The translations under genes and the position numbers were made by a program. Source: Maniola hyperantus (taxonomy: Eukaryota > Arthropoda > Insecta > Lepidoptera > Nymphalidae). From it: a DNA stretch of 64,000 bases. The stretch spans positions 11,160,001 through 11,224,000 of the forward strand of contig NC_048538.1 of NCBI RefSeq assembly GCF_902806685.2, read 5' to 3'. Below are positions 34,301 through 49,300 of the stretch, in pieces; within the stretch, counting starts at the first letter, position 1, and each line of letters begins with the position of its first letter. The notes below the pieces were generated by a model. The model saw nothing but the letters and a program-made list of their open reading frames with translations, was not told the origin of the DNA and ran no database searches.

Positions 34301-37300
34301 ATACAATGGTACTGACATGGCTTCGACCCGAAGCCGCGGGCGGTCGGGCAGGCGTGTGCTGCCGACGCGCTCTCTGAACGGAGAGTTGGACACGCCTCCC
34401 TGCTACACCACACAACACGCACGTTAACTTACAATCACTACCTAGTTACATTACAACACTTAGTACGATACTACTGTATATCAGAACAAAACAAAAGGTC
34501 TTTATAAAAATTGTAGATTAGCGCTTGGCTGCAATCAGAACTACTGGCAAGTGATGACGCTGCTTAAGAAGTAGTGCGCTTGCCTAGCCGATGCCTATCG
34601 ACTCTTAACTTAAAGTGGAGGGGAAAACTGATGCCGGATTTTTTTTCTGTAACAAAGATCTGGCCTAATAATAATTTCTCTATGGACAAGTGATTTCATT
34701 TTATTTATTTCACTAATGTTTCGTAATGTTAGGTCCTTAGAATATAATATATATATATAATATACTGTACAACAGATAAATGCAAGAACTATTGTACAAC
34801 AGACAATAATACAAGATGCCTAAGAATGATCACATAAACAGGGGGAAGAGGAAAGCAAATGCATATCATACAGGTTTAAAATCACGAGTTTTGTTGCGGA
34901 ACATTATGTTTATTTATAAAAGGAAAGGCATTTGTTGCTATTGGGTCTTATTCTGTAAAAACCAAACGTTGCAAAATAGATAAAATAAATATGTAGACTG
35001 AAACTTCAAAAACTGAATTTTCAAAAATAAAATGGGAAAATAGCAATCGATTTTTGGACGCTACATAATATTGGACTATCTAATATTATTTGACCAAATC
35101 ATTGTAGGTGCAAAATAATTTTATTTCCAGAACCTAATATTTTTCGTACACTCTGGAGATATGAGCGTGCCAAAGAAACGATCGCCATGTTTATGAATAT
35201 AATAGAAATAATCACTAAATAAACAAAATAAGCTAGCCAACATAATTACAGAATGTAGTGCAATTCGTGCATTATTTATCCACTTTTATAAGCAGTGCTT
35301 TTATATACGCAAAAGCATTCGTTTAAATACACTTAGGAACTAACATGTTAAGTATATTTAATGTGATATCAACTCAATGTTGCTTGCTACGTTTCGTTTG
35401 CAAAAACTTGTTAAACCTCAAAGAGCACTATCTACAATACCACTGTTATTTCTAATAATCGAAGAAATGCATTAATTAACGTGAGTTTTAGAATGTTATA
35501 ATTAGTTTTCAACCTTAAAGCAAAAATATCTGTACTAATTGGTATATCAGTTTAGTTTTTAAATATTTTATATGCCCTACTCATCTATTCTAAACGTCGC
35601 AAATAAATATATCGAATGCTGCGAAACATTTTCAATAAAAAAAAAGAAAAACAAAAAGAAACGAAGCTCAAATTTTTTAAAACAAAAACTCTGTGTAACT
35701 GAAAACACTAAAAATTCTATAAATCAATGATGGATTAGAATTAAAAATTAACCTAACACAACGTATTCGAGACCCTAATGATGTAGTTATGTTTAATCAA
35801 TATTTGGTACATGACACTAATTGGCTTGAATTTATGTTTAGGTTTGCGATGTTAAAACATTTTGAAAATAGGTATGAATACTTTTTTCATGTACATACAT
35901 ACTGCACGTGAATTTCGACATTTCTAGAACAAACTGCAATTTGCTGAGACATAATTTCTTTACAAAGCTATTGTTTATTTCTGAGGCTTATATCTTCAAT
36001 ACATGATGTATAAAAATGATTTTTTAAAATTCCCAGCGAATATTATAGGTACAGTAACCGATAAAAAAGATGACACATTAAACTTAAGAAAAAAATTGAG
36101 CGTCGCTCTGTCATTCATATGTTACGCTTTGTCGGTCTCAACGACAAAGACAACGCTCTACCAAACTGATATTTCTTTCTAAAGTTCGACGTATATAATC
36201 TTTCCTGCCGGGTACAGCTGTGATATTATGATCGCTGCGAAGTTCAAGCCTAGATCAATCGATAATCGTCTTTATAGTGAAGATGGTAAACGCAAGAATC
36301 CCGTGTACCTGCGCGTTCCGCGTGAGGATGGAGGTGGAGTGCCGCCGCCTCGTGAGCGCCGGGTCCGACGCGCCGCACGCTCCCGCCACCTGGAGCATCC
36401 GTGCTGTATTCCTAACCCCATCCCACTCTAACCCACGAACCCAGAAGACCGGCCCTACCCTTAACCATTATTGAATTTAGTGTAAATGTTCAAACTAACG
36501 TGACTTTGGTGTGGCCGTCAATCTGTCATTTAGATTCGTCAACTTCATACAAAATTGATCGGTTTCATCACAAAAAAAATTGAATTGTGGTCATGAACTA
36601 ATAATTAGTATTTTCAATTTTCGAAGTAAGATAACTATATTAAGTGGGGTATCATGTGAAAGGTCTTCACTTGTGCATTCTAAAACAGTTTTTTATTTAT
36701 TTTTATGCATCATAGTTTTTGAATTATCGTGCAAAATGTCGAAAAAATACGACTGTAGTACGGAACCCTCGTAGCGCGAGCCTGGCTCGCACTTGGTCGG
36801 TTTTTTTAATTGAAATCTTAGACTGATCGTTTCGGCCAAGTGTTGAACTAGTTTGTGTCCTTTTTTGGACAATTGTGTCAGTTATACTTAATTTTTAAAA
36901 GAACTGTGCTACTGTTTTTCCCTACAAAAAATTATGATGCAATATAAAACACAGCAATGCTCGAAATACTGAAAACTGAATTATTTTAAACAAGTTGACT
37001 ATTGATTCTGAAACAAACAAGTATAGGTGTAGGGCCGGTTGACTTGTCTTAAAGTGTTGCCTCCGGTAGACCGGACACTCAACAAATAATTGGTGGCCCG
37101 TGCTCATGAGGCATATTGTTGCAAAACATTTACTACCGAAGACTGTAGAACAACTATTTTATGTACAGTTTTATAGATTGTTAAAACACGTAGCAGAGCT
37201 TTTTAATAAAATATTATTGAACATACATGCAGTTGTACTCAAACAGGAAAGTATTATCGTAATGTCATCTAATAAATAAATAGGCAGGAACACATGCATG

Positions 37301-40300
37301 TGATATTGTTCTGCAAACAAAATTCATTGTAAAAGAATGAATCTCAAAAACACTATCTAAATGATTTTATCCATTCATCATCATTTTGATATAAGTATTA
37401 TATTCTATAAAAATATAATAGATTTGATTCTACACGAAAAGTCTACAACATGCAACATGCCTTTAAAGATTTGTGACTAAAGACATAATATTTTCATGTT
37501 TGAGTCCAGTTAATAAAAATTAAAATATACATTATTATTGAAACTGATATAACATGGCATATTAACATTGAACCATCTGTCTGTAAAACAGGAAACTTTT
37601 AGCAAAACAAGAATATAAATAATTAATATTATGACCGAAAGAAAAAGACTGTTTGTAATTTGTTTTAAATATGACTTTTTTTTAGTCTATCAATCCGCAC
37701 ATGGCCAGCGTGGTAGACTATGGCCAAAACCCTTCTCACTCTGAGAGGAGACCCGTGCTTTGTTGTGAGCCGACGATAGTTGATCATGATGAAACTCAAA
37801 ATTCTTGTTGAAAGATTTTAGTTATCTATTTGAGGAAAATGTTTTACGGAAATAAACAGAACAGGGTATAGAAGCTTTTCCATTAGTTTACAATTTACAT
37901 GCATACATCAAGATTTAACATAAATAATCAAACTACCATCACATTAATCATTTTTACCGGTTTCACAGACGAACAGTGTCAATGTTAAAAAGGGCATTTT
38001 GATGTTGAACGCACATTACGCACGCACTTTACGCACCGCAAGCTATTTTTTTTTGAGTTCTGGATATGCAAATGACGTCATCAGTCGGCAGAAGGTTTGC
38101 TGGTGCTGACCAAATCCGAATTTTACGGTCGACGCGTGCTGTCTGCTGATAAGTGAAGACTAGGACCTGTTATCTTGTCACATTCAAAAACGTCAACACT
38201 TAAGTACGTATAGAACAAAATTACACACCTTGGAATCAAGTGGCGTTTAAATATAAATAATAACTGATTTGTTCGTTGTTTTTTGTTTTTGAAGTTATAG
38301 TACAATGGTAAGTTGCAGTATACTAGGCTACAATAGCCGAAGCGAACGTTAAATAGATGGAATAACATTTCACAAGTAAGTACCTCTGCTTGAGAAAGAG
38401 GGGCTCAGGGGGCCACGCTAGTTACATATCTGGTATATCTGTGGCATTTTTAGTAATAAAAAATGAAGCGCGTCCAGCTTATGTCGTAATGTGCGATCAG
38501 CTTAAGACACAGTTTACTAAGACTTGTGCATCTAAGGACCATGCAGTGCTACATTTTCTACATACTGGGCAGTCGAGTGCAAATAACTATCATGCTTACT
38601 TTGTTAGACGTGGATCTAAGTACAGTTGAATATTTACATTTTTATAGACACTAAATTATAAAGGATATCTTTAAAAACACACTAATAAAGGCTTGGAAGG
38701 ACACAAAGTGTGACGCACACGATACGTGTTTTAACAGGTCAAATGCAGTTCTTATAACCACAATAACATCAGCTTAAAATAGACCTTTAGGTTTAAAATA
38801 GACATTTAGGTCTAAAAGGAAAAAGACTATTTTAAATGCTCTTCAGAACATTGATTTGAATCACAAATTCAGTACCACCGTTTTTAATTTTGCACCGCTT
38901 CCGTCTGGAGGAGCGCTGGCTGTTGATTTATAGACAAACTTGAGCTTAAAAACAAAACAGTTAAGGTGTATTTTACTTCAACGCTTAAGTGCTTTTATGC
39001 TCGAATTCTATCAAAGTTGGTCTCGCCAACTTTGATAGAATTTTATAGAAATCTTATATTTTGATAGAAATCTTGTACTAAGCTTACAGAGTATGTAAAA
39101 ATCGTATGACATGACTTTCTGACGTGCTGTAGCCGTCGCACTTTGTCTGTCCCGGCCTTAAGACGTATTATACTATGTTTGTTTAAAGTATCGAATTTTA
39201 CGGTTAATTTAAATACTTACCCTCTGCCTGTTGGGTCTTTTGACCTTGTTGAAGTAGGCTTCGGTCATCTTGAGGAATCCTTCGGTGAGATGGTCGAGGT
39301 CGTGCCGAGTGGGCGTGGGGTAGATGTCACAGTGCGTGGACTCGTCTTCGAGGATCGTCTTTGTTGCTGGGTTGTACAGCGGCAGGAGGAGGGTACGGAA
39401 ACGCCAGTATTTGAGGGCCTGAAATCCATACTAATATCACAGTATCAAGAGGGACATAGTAGTCTGACGCCTTTTATCTCGTGGTAAATGATCACGACGA
39501 CCCTTGAACATAGGGCCCTAACACGTAAGCCAGTTCGGGTCGCCCCTTCATCCTACACAATTGCTCTGTCTAGAGTCTAGACAGCTTCATCTACCTCTGT
39601 ATGTGTCTTTATTCTGTGCTAACATTATACGGCCCATGCTTTTAAGAATACATACTTTAATTTTATACTTTTCTTTTTTGTCCTGGCAATCCTGTGGGGT
39701 CACAGAGTCGAGACGGTGAAGGGATTATAACGATCGGCATATAAAGTCGGCAGAACAATATAATTAATTTTGAAAAGTAGTGAATCAGGCGTTCGGGTAT
39801 GCAGGTTCTTTGGCCGTAAGGCTCGTCTCAAATATCTGGGCACTGAGGTTTTATTAAACCAAACTGTGGGCAATATACTTTATCCTTAGCATAATAGACT
39901 TTTAAATAAATGACTGAACGAACTTCAACGAGAGTGAAATCGGTATCTCCTCGGGTACAAATGTAGTGGTCCATGTAGTTCCAGTTGTAGTTCTCCAACT
40001 TCTCCGTAGTAAAGGACACCCACGAAACCTCGTACGTGTCGTGGTTTGGCGCGTGGAACCGATATCTGTAGTGGATGTTGAATGGAGGATATGGATGCCT
40101 GAAAATAAATAATGTCAAGTCAATGTACTAGCTATCAATAAGTTTCAAGACCACATGTCTGGGCCAATATTGACTTGAATAGGGAAAAATATTGGTCTAT
40201 TTTTCAATAAAGCAATACTCAAAAAAGATTCTGTCAGAGGAGATTCGCATGGACTTTTCTGACTGTACTGACTGTACATAGATATCTCTTGAATTTTTCA

Positions 40301-43300
40301 AGGCATCTGGCCAAGTAATTGGTCGCTGCATTGACCTATAAGCTGGAGAGCTATTACTTTCAGAAAACTCTGGGGGAAAAATAAAATGGGGATCCACACT
40401 GCCAATTTATCCCAATAAGTGGCGCATAAGCGAACCCGCCATAGAGGTGGTATCATCTGTGGAACCGACTAGAGCTGTCAAACGTCTTAATTAAAAAAAA
40501 AAAGTCATGTAAGAAACCTCCTTAATCTAAGTAATAAACTATGAAGATGACAGCTTGCATTGGCCCGACCGCTTGTGGCGCTCTCTGAGATCAGTTTTGC
40601 CTGTGGATCCCCATCGATCACTACCATTTGGTGAAAAATGATACCAGAATACTTAATTGTACCTTACAAATTACAGGGACAGAAGGATCACTCGCAAATA
40701 CTCTAAAAGAAATACGCATTTCGTAATAGCAAATCTTTTTTCAAAATTAAATTTGGTTCACACAATGCTGCAGCCTAATAATTAAAAAACGCCTTTCTTT
40801 TTATCGCGTAAACTCTTAGTTTTCTCTCTCCCTCTCTTTCTTATGAGATAAGGTTTACGCAAGAGATACGAGTAAAAATATTTTTTGGATCAAGTGAGCT
40901 CGGCCTGATAATAGTGACCACACATTATGGACTGTATGTATATCATCATTGGTTGCTTTGATTGGCTTTCTGTTAAGAAGTCACCTAGAGATAAGAAACC
41001 AGCAAAAATGCAATCTTACCTCGGTCTGTATCGCGTGACGGTGATCGTGGAGCCTACAAGCGTCAGTTTGTGGAAGATTCTACCAATAGACAGCAGGTAG
41101 ATCTTTGTTGGTGCTGAATTGGCCGTCTTGTTACTCTGGGGAGCTACTTTTGAAGGCGGCGGCGTATGAGTCGACGGAAATTGAGATTCTATCACCTCAT
41201 TTTCACTTATGCCCACTATAAGTTGAAAGCCCTGTAAGATTTTTTTTTAATTTTATTTATTAGACACACATAACAGATTATGACCAATGATAAATAGTAA
41301 ATTAAGTTATTTGACGATTCAAAAGCACTTGTAAACGTTTACTTGAATAAAAATGTATGCTATTCTATTGTATTCTCAATAAAAATAAAGTAATACTCAT
41401 GAATTATAAAAACTAGCCACTTTCAAAAAAGTGTGTACAGAAGCAGTAATAATATAAGTAACAGATATGTCACTATTGGGTATTTTCCTACTTTTGAATT
41501 TGATAAATATTATTACTTTATTATAAACTAGGATAAAAATAATGACGTAAGCTAAAAAAAATATTAAAATCCAACAAAGATTTACAAAGTTACAGGCATT
41601 TTAATTTTGGAGTGGGAGGGTCTTCTATCCCTTTCTCGAAAAACGAAAATTTGTATGAAACCGCACGAAGCTACTATGGCACTAGTAAGGTGTGACTTCA
41701 AAATGCTATATCGCTATCTCTGTCTAATCAGAAATATTTACCCTGTCGTGGACTATAGTTGAAGTTCAAATAGCAATCGCTCAGTGTCCTTACGCCAGAA
41801 TAAAGCACATTGTCTTTTCTAGTACATTACAAACTTTATACCTATTAATATCTGGTTAAGCATCAGGCACTTCCATGAACGAAGAAGAAATTAACCATTT
41901 CGCTAGACCCCCGAAGAAAATCGGTGTAAAAACTAAGAAAATCGTATTCATCGTAATTGTGATCGGTAACAAATTTTGGCCCTTGATTGGCTGTGAAAAA
42001 ATATGAACAGCGAATTCAACTAAACAGGGCACAGAATTTGATTTCGATTACGATGAATAAGTTTTTATTACACAATCGGAGAGGGGCTGAAAATATAATA
42101 TTACTAGCTGCCCCGGCGAACTTCGTATCGCCTAAAATTCGATTCTTTTTCAGGCAATTTTTTAATTTTTTCTCTCTGTAAGAACCATCCTCGTACTTCA
42201 AGGAATATTATAAAAAAGAATTAGCGAAATCGGTTCAGCTGTTCTCGAGATTTGCGATCAACAACACATTCAGCGATTCATTTTTATATAGAGATATGGA
42301 AGCAGAATAAATTTTTCAAACGCACAATAAAATAAATACGTACCTGCGCTAATCGCTGTGATACCAGCTCCTTAAAGACTTCCATAGTCGTAAGAGGTTC
42401 CTTATAGATGGCTCTATTTCGCGCAAAGTCTGCATTCACATCGTCTGGCAGAAGATTGTAGTCCGACACTAAGTAATCGTTTTGTAGCGACCGTTTGTCG
42501 GGGAAGTAATCAGTTGTGATCGGCAGACACGCCGGGATTGTCAATGACTTCCAGTCCACACCTGAATAGTTTATTATATTTTTATTGCTATAGAATGTTA
42601 GTAATTACGAATGTAAAAACACAAAAAAAAAACATACAGTCGAATTGAGAACCTCCTCCTTTATTTGAAGTCGGTTAAAAATATTTATGTATGTGTATTG
42701 TGTATGTTAATGGTTTTTTTCATTATCTTAATTTTATGGGCTACTAGCTGATGCCCGTGACTTAGTACGCGTGATTTAGATTTTCAAAAATCACATGGAA
42801 ACTCTTTGATTTTCTGGGATAAAAAGTAGCCTATGTCACTTTTCAGGTCTTCAACTATATCCATGCAAAAAATCAGATCAATCCGTTGCTCCGTTGCGGC
42901 GTGATTGAAGGACAAACCAATAAACCAACAAACAAACACACTTTCGCATTTATAATATGGGTAGTGATTAAACTCGGTATTATATACAGAAGTGGCGAGA
43001 GACGGTGGCATGATGCGAAATCATATTATCCTCCATTAGCGTCAAACCGAACTTTCGACTTCAGCCAGATTCGGCCAAAAAAAAACTACTAAAAAGACTA
43101 GAAGATTTGCCAAATGCTATAAGCTTTCGTAAAATTCGCCCGAGCTCGAAACATTTGCCAAACGGTATCCATTATGCCACACAATAATGGACTTCTATGG
43201 AGGAAAGTAGTATCCGAACGTTCATCTCTTCCACTCGCTATTTCTGTACAAGTCGCATTCAATGGGAAAAATATACTTCTCAAACGTGATATTTAGAAAT

Positions 43301-46300
43301 TAGAATTACACTACTTAGACTCGAAGCGGTGCGATATTATACTAAAGTATTGGTATCGATTTGCTTCTGGTTTCAAAAGTATGTTTCCGTCTTGTTGGTC
43401 AATAACAGAAAATTAAAGTTAAGAATCATTGCGATTCGTTATTTTAATTTTCAATGCTGCCGAAGAGTCAATAGCAGTAGATTTGTAGTTTTACTATTTG
43501 ATGAAATATACACGACGAAATGATCAAGCAATATTTTATTAGACTTAGAAAAATTTAAATAGACTTAGGTACTACAAAAAAAACCTGCTATTGACTAGGC
43601 GACTTTTACATTCACATAAAAATCTTGGAAAGTATTAAAACAGTAACAATAATTGTATGGCAAAGCTTATTAGTGACATGGTAATAAATACGTATACTCC
43701 GCGACAGGTCGAGATGACAATCAGGGACGGAAGGCCGCACATACGCGCACAGCCCTCGCGCTAACCCGGTGCGGGCGAGCGCGGGTGACGTGCGGGTGCG
43801 CGGAGCGTCCCCTTGCCTCATACCCCGATTGCCATCTCGACCTGTCGCACACTATATAATTGTTAGTTACAATCGAATGCCGCCGAAATAAGGCCCAAAG
43901 CGTTGTTTCAACTAGTTGCTTTAATTTGCGTTAGTATGTTGACTTGGTGTCGCATGCACTGTTTATAAATACATATAATTTTTACTAAGATAATTTTACG
44001 GTAATCCTTTTTTGCACGTGGCTATAAGCACATGTTTAATTTTGTTTATTAGTACATGATTTTAAAACAAATCACAAAATTGAGTAAGGCAGGGCGTCAA
44101 ACACAAAGGTTCTGCTAACAAACCTTCGGCCAGAATTGGCCGAAGTTTTGTCCACAATAGAATTTTTCTAGCAAACGCCAAAATTGAACGAGCTGCAAAT
44201 GCGCGAGAACTCAATAGAAAAGACGACGCGCGGAGGGCAGGGGTCACAATGGGGTGTAGGATCACATGGGACAATTAAAGAAATATTAATTTTCATATAC
44301 AATACACAGATAAGTCTTTTTTCACTACTAAAATTTGCCTTGTTTTAATTACTCAACGTTGTGATTTTAGACATAAAACAAAGTAACCCAAGTATTTCAA
44401 ATGAGATTACGACTTACACTGTTTTACCTCAAAAAAGTTTCATTATTATTAAATTCGACTATCCCATAAAACTTGTTTAACGTTAGTTTAATTAAACCTT
44501 ACCTAAAGTTTTTGTGGTAAGTTTATAAAACAAAAATATTTTTATCATATCAATTCGTGGGATTTTCTCAGTGAAGACTTAATTTTTCAACACTTCTAGA
44601 ATTACTATTGTGTAAGGTTTATAGAATTGAAAGTTATTATAAGTTACCTTGATTTATATACTTTTTGAAGGTGTAAATTGGATTTGCTACGGAAATTCTA
44701 AAAAGCGAAATATATACTTTTAACAACCCCCAGAAATAATATTATTTAATAGTAAATCAGATTTATATAAAGGGAATGGCAACTACGTGATGCAAATCCA
44801 TTGAAAGGGATATCAAACCTATAGCTCGGTTCGCTTTGGGCCGCATTCGATCCAAATGATTTGTAGATATTTTCAATGCGACGATGTCATGAAACATTAA
44901 AATTGAAATGAATATTTAGTAACATTACACTATAAAATAGGATGATAAATGAATTTTTGCGTTCAAAAAATGGATAAAGAATCATTTGCGCACGAGTTTT
45001 ACGACTCGGCCGTAGTGATATTCTTATGCCGCGTATAGACTGATGTAAAGCCGAGTCCAGACGAGTGTAACGTGTAATGTAAAATTACTTGTAATTTAGC
45101 GTCATCAGTGTGGACGGCACACGAAACTGCAGCAAACGAGCACTGCGAGCGCCTTTGTGTTCGCCCAAAAACCGACAGCCGATGGATCAACCCAAGTGCT
45201 GGCGCGAGCGTTACATGAAAATATGTTCGTACACGTAGAATTTACGTGTTACATTACACGTTACACTCGCCCGGACCCAGCTTAAGATAACATATGCAAT
45301 GTAACATGGAATGAAAAAAATTGCCGTCTACATTAGCGCAATGTATCATGCAATGTAACACACTTTGTAACAAATTCTCATACTCTGGTCAGGACGCCAT
45401 GCGCGCGCGAACTGTGCAATTCATACGCTACGAGCATTTCAAGTTCACAATTTTCAGATTCGCAATTTGGCGGTTTCTTGATGAACAACAAATAGGCGCT
45501 CAGTGTGCTCAGAGCGTTCAATGTGGACGGGACGAACTGGACCCGTTAGGGACACAGCTACTTCAGCAGACTGACGCTACATCCGAGCGCACGCCGGATA
45601 CAGATGCTCGTAGATAAATGTCCAGTTTGTGCACGCGCTACGTCCACATTGATGAAATTCTCCTTTCATGTTACGTTCCATGTTACAGTACGCGGCCAAA
45701 AGTGATGAACATCGATCTTTACGAGACAGCAGATTTGTAGAGCACTGTCTCGGTCGTTTTGAGACCAACAAAACGTCATATGGGTATGAGTGACAGAGAC
45801 AACGCTCTACAAAGATGAAATGTTATTCGGCCGATGTTCATCACTTTCGGCCGCGTATTGTACCTTGCATCAGTCTATACTCTATACGCGGACTATTATA
45901 AGATTAGGTCTGGATATGATTCAAAGAATTAAATAGCACGGAGATCAGTGTTGTTCAGTTAAGACTACATTTTTTTTTTGTTAATATTATTCATGTTTTG
46001 ATATAAAATATTCATTTGTAAATAAGAGAAGGAACCCTAGCGCGTTCCCCAGCGCTTTCCATATGAACGTAGTTTGGTATGAATACCATATGAATATACC
46101 TAAGTACTAACCAATGAAACTAAATGTTTGTATCTATGGTTTGTCAGATGTACATACAAAAATGTAATTTCAAGAAAAGTTACTGTACCAGCTTAAGGCA
46201 GTGGTCCGACCGCCGCGAGAAAACGACTAACTATCGGCGATTTTCTCTCTCAAGAAACGCACAATAAATGTACATTCCGTGTAAACGAAAGAGATGCATA

Positions 46301-49300
46301 TATCAAAAGTTGCTCTGTGACTGTTCACACTCCCCGCGACGACTCGCTTTATTAGTTTTGTCGCTGAGCGACGAGCTTTCAAAAATAAACTCGCTCAGCG
46401 ATATCCGTTCAGCGATGCTTGCTCGCTTGAACACGTATAACAAGCGCGCAGGTTTGCATAGGACTGAGCGACCGCGGGCGAATGGCGCGAGTAATCGCTC
46501 GTCGCACTTGCACACTCGCTTATAGCCCGGCGACAAAACTATCGAAACTACACACTCGATTCCCGCTGATCGCCAACTAGTTTATAGTTTCTAGTTCTAC
46601 TCGTTTCTCGTTCATCGTCAGTGGTCGGACCACTGCCTTAAGATTAGTGTGTAAATCTTTGAGCCCATTTTAGTGAGAGACAAAATTTTATATACAACTA
46701 TAGAAACGCCCACGAAATCTACCACATGGATTATTTTAAAATCTTTAAAGGAATTCTTTGATTTTTCGGGATAACGAGTAGCCAATGCCACTATATTATC
46801 TGTACCATATTTCATGGACAGTGAAAAGGCAGACAAACTTTCGCAATTATAACTTTGGAATAGGAGGACCTCGGATGGGTTCGAAACTAGTCGGGCTAAC
46901 GTCGACGAAACACGTAAGTTAAGTATATATCTATATTTTATAATGTACCAAATATGTAGATCCTTAAGTTTACGTAAGTGCAGTCACATTTTTACATGAT
47001 ATTGTGGTTTTATTGTAGTGTATGAATACTTACCGGTAGTTAGGGCCGGTGTCCACTCCTGCTCGCCCGTGGCACCCCACAGCAGGGCGAGAGAGGCATT
47101 GTTCGTAGTGGACGGAACGCTCAAAGCAGCTCCGACTACGCTTAAAGTGCCAGATGCACTTATCATGCGTTTGCGACTCATTATATTGCCTGTAAATACA
47201 ATGGAAGCCATTACATTACATTTGCGAAATTACCACCGCGACACAACGGTACCTTTGCGAACGCTACGTCCGTCTGAAAGACGATGTACAGAACCCGGCA
47301 GAAAATATTGTACATCGACCTTAAGAAAGAGGCTTCGACTTTGTAGAGCGTTGTCTCTGTTACATGAGTAACAGAGACAGCGCTATGTGACGTTTTGTTG
47401 GTTTCAACTACAGAGACAACGCTCTACGAATCTCTATCTAAAGGTCGATGTATTTACTGCCGGGTACAGTGAATTACTCTCAAGTCACGCTATTAAAGTT
47501 TTAGTTTAACAAATAAACCATCATCATCATCTTCTTCCCTCTACTGAGTACGGGTCTCCTCTCATAATGAGAGGGATCTAAACCATAGTCCACCACACTG
47601 GCCAAGTACAGATTGGCAGACTTCACAAACCTTTGAGAAAATTATGAAGAACTATAAGGCATGCAAGTTTGATCACGATGTTTTCCTTCACTGTTAATCT
47701 CTATATATAAAAATGAATCGCTGAATGTGTTGCTGATCGAAAATCTCGAGAACAGCTGAACTGATTTCGCTATTTCTTTTTTCATAATATTCCTTGAAGT
47801 ACGGGGATGGTTCTTACGGAGAATTAAAAAAAAAATTGAATCGACTGTTAGGCCGTACGAAGTTCGCCGGGGCAGCTAGTATAATATAAATAGTTAATAA
47901 CAAAACGTATGAGTATTTAAGAAATTACCATCAACTTGGTACACGGAGTGGTTGGTATTGATGTTGGAGGCGCCGTTCTCCTTCCCCATGTTGCTGTCGC
48001 AGCGGTGCACCTCGGGGCGCGAGGCGGGCTCGCCGGCCGGCCGCGCCTGGTAGTGGTGCTGCTGGATCAGCACGCCGGTAGGACCTGATCAAACAAACCA
48101 AAATAATTTGATTCTAATTCTAATTCTATATTCGGTTTTGGGTCAACGTTCTACACCAAATACTCAGTTTAGTCTGGGTATGGAGCCCTAAAAATCGGGC
48201 CGTCTGAAGCGAAGCTTTACTCTATCTCGCTCACTCATAAGGGCAAATGAAAGAGCGAAAAATTGCTTCTCTTTTATCGGGCGTCCCGCATCATCTGGCG
48301 ATTAATATCAAGGCCTGAACGAGTACGAAAAGATACGAGCCGAATGACAAATGCTCTCCTGGTACTTTACTCATGTGAGCTACAGTTGGTGTCACGTCAA
48401 AGGGTCTCTGAACTTGATCTTGCACAGAGGGTGACTTATCGATCAACATATTATTTGGTGTATCGGTAGTTCCGACCTGAACCTACGCAGCGGGCGATTT
48501 ATTGATTTATTTGGTAGTGGGAAATCAGGAAAGCAACAGCGTTGGAAGACCCCCACTAGGTGTATAGACAACATCAAACGTGTAGGGAGCAAGATGCAAG
48601 ACTGTGGTACCCCTATAAGACTTACGTCCAGCAGTGGGCGTCTGTCGGTTGACGACGACGATGACGATTTTAGTTACCTTTTGGAAATATGTGGGTCCAC
48701 CGGCGTCGGTTGCTCGTGAGTTTGACAGTGACGTGGGAGGGGTCGAACGGGTTGATGAGCGCCCTGCCTGTCCGTATCACAGGCTTGTTGGACACAGAGC
48801 TGCGAGGCGACAGGCGGTTCACTGACATCGAGGAGTCCGTGGAATCGCTGTTGGGTTCGTTGACGCCATATTTTGCTGTAATATAAAAATCAAATTGTAA
48901 AAAACATCTGTCCTTCTAGTTTGACTTTATCATCATCATCATCGTAATTGCAGGTTTCGTCAGGATGTTTTCCTTATTTATTATTATATTATATTATATA
49001 TATATTATTATATTAAAGCAAGTGATATTTAATTGCTTAAAACGATGCGATTGCTGCGGGATTGAACTATATCGGGTTAAAACCACTAGGCTCATCACTT
49101 TTTTAGGAGTTACCGCTTTACGTGAATTGAATAGAATTTATAGCGGTATTTATTTGCTGGGACAAAAAGTAGCTTGTATCCGTCCCTAGGATGAAATGGA
49201 TACCCGCATTCGGCCGGTTTTTTGATTTTATTCCACTGAGCAGGATACATTTTAATGGCAACGAAGTGAGCTATAAGCTTTATTATACTCACGACTATTC

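Noticed and set aside
39143..39487. Plus-strand open frame of 115 codons
   Set aside because: Mirror of the minus-strand DEPDC5 exon 39418-39221, which carries the family's conserved residues.
39828..39923. Extension of the DEPDC5 exon past GTTGAA to the stop at 39828
   Set aside because: Read-through sequence is not conserved. Splicing at GTTCGT restores the family's continuation into LKYWRFR in the next exon.
44060..44275. Possible fragment of a retrotransposon polyprotein
   Set aside because: An open stretch with no motif that could be tied to any known protein; left unannotated.
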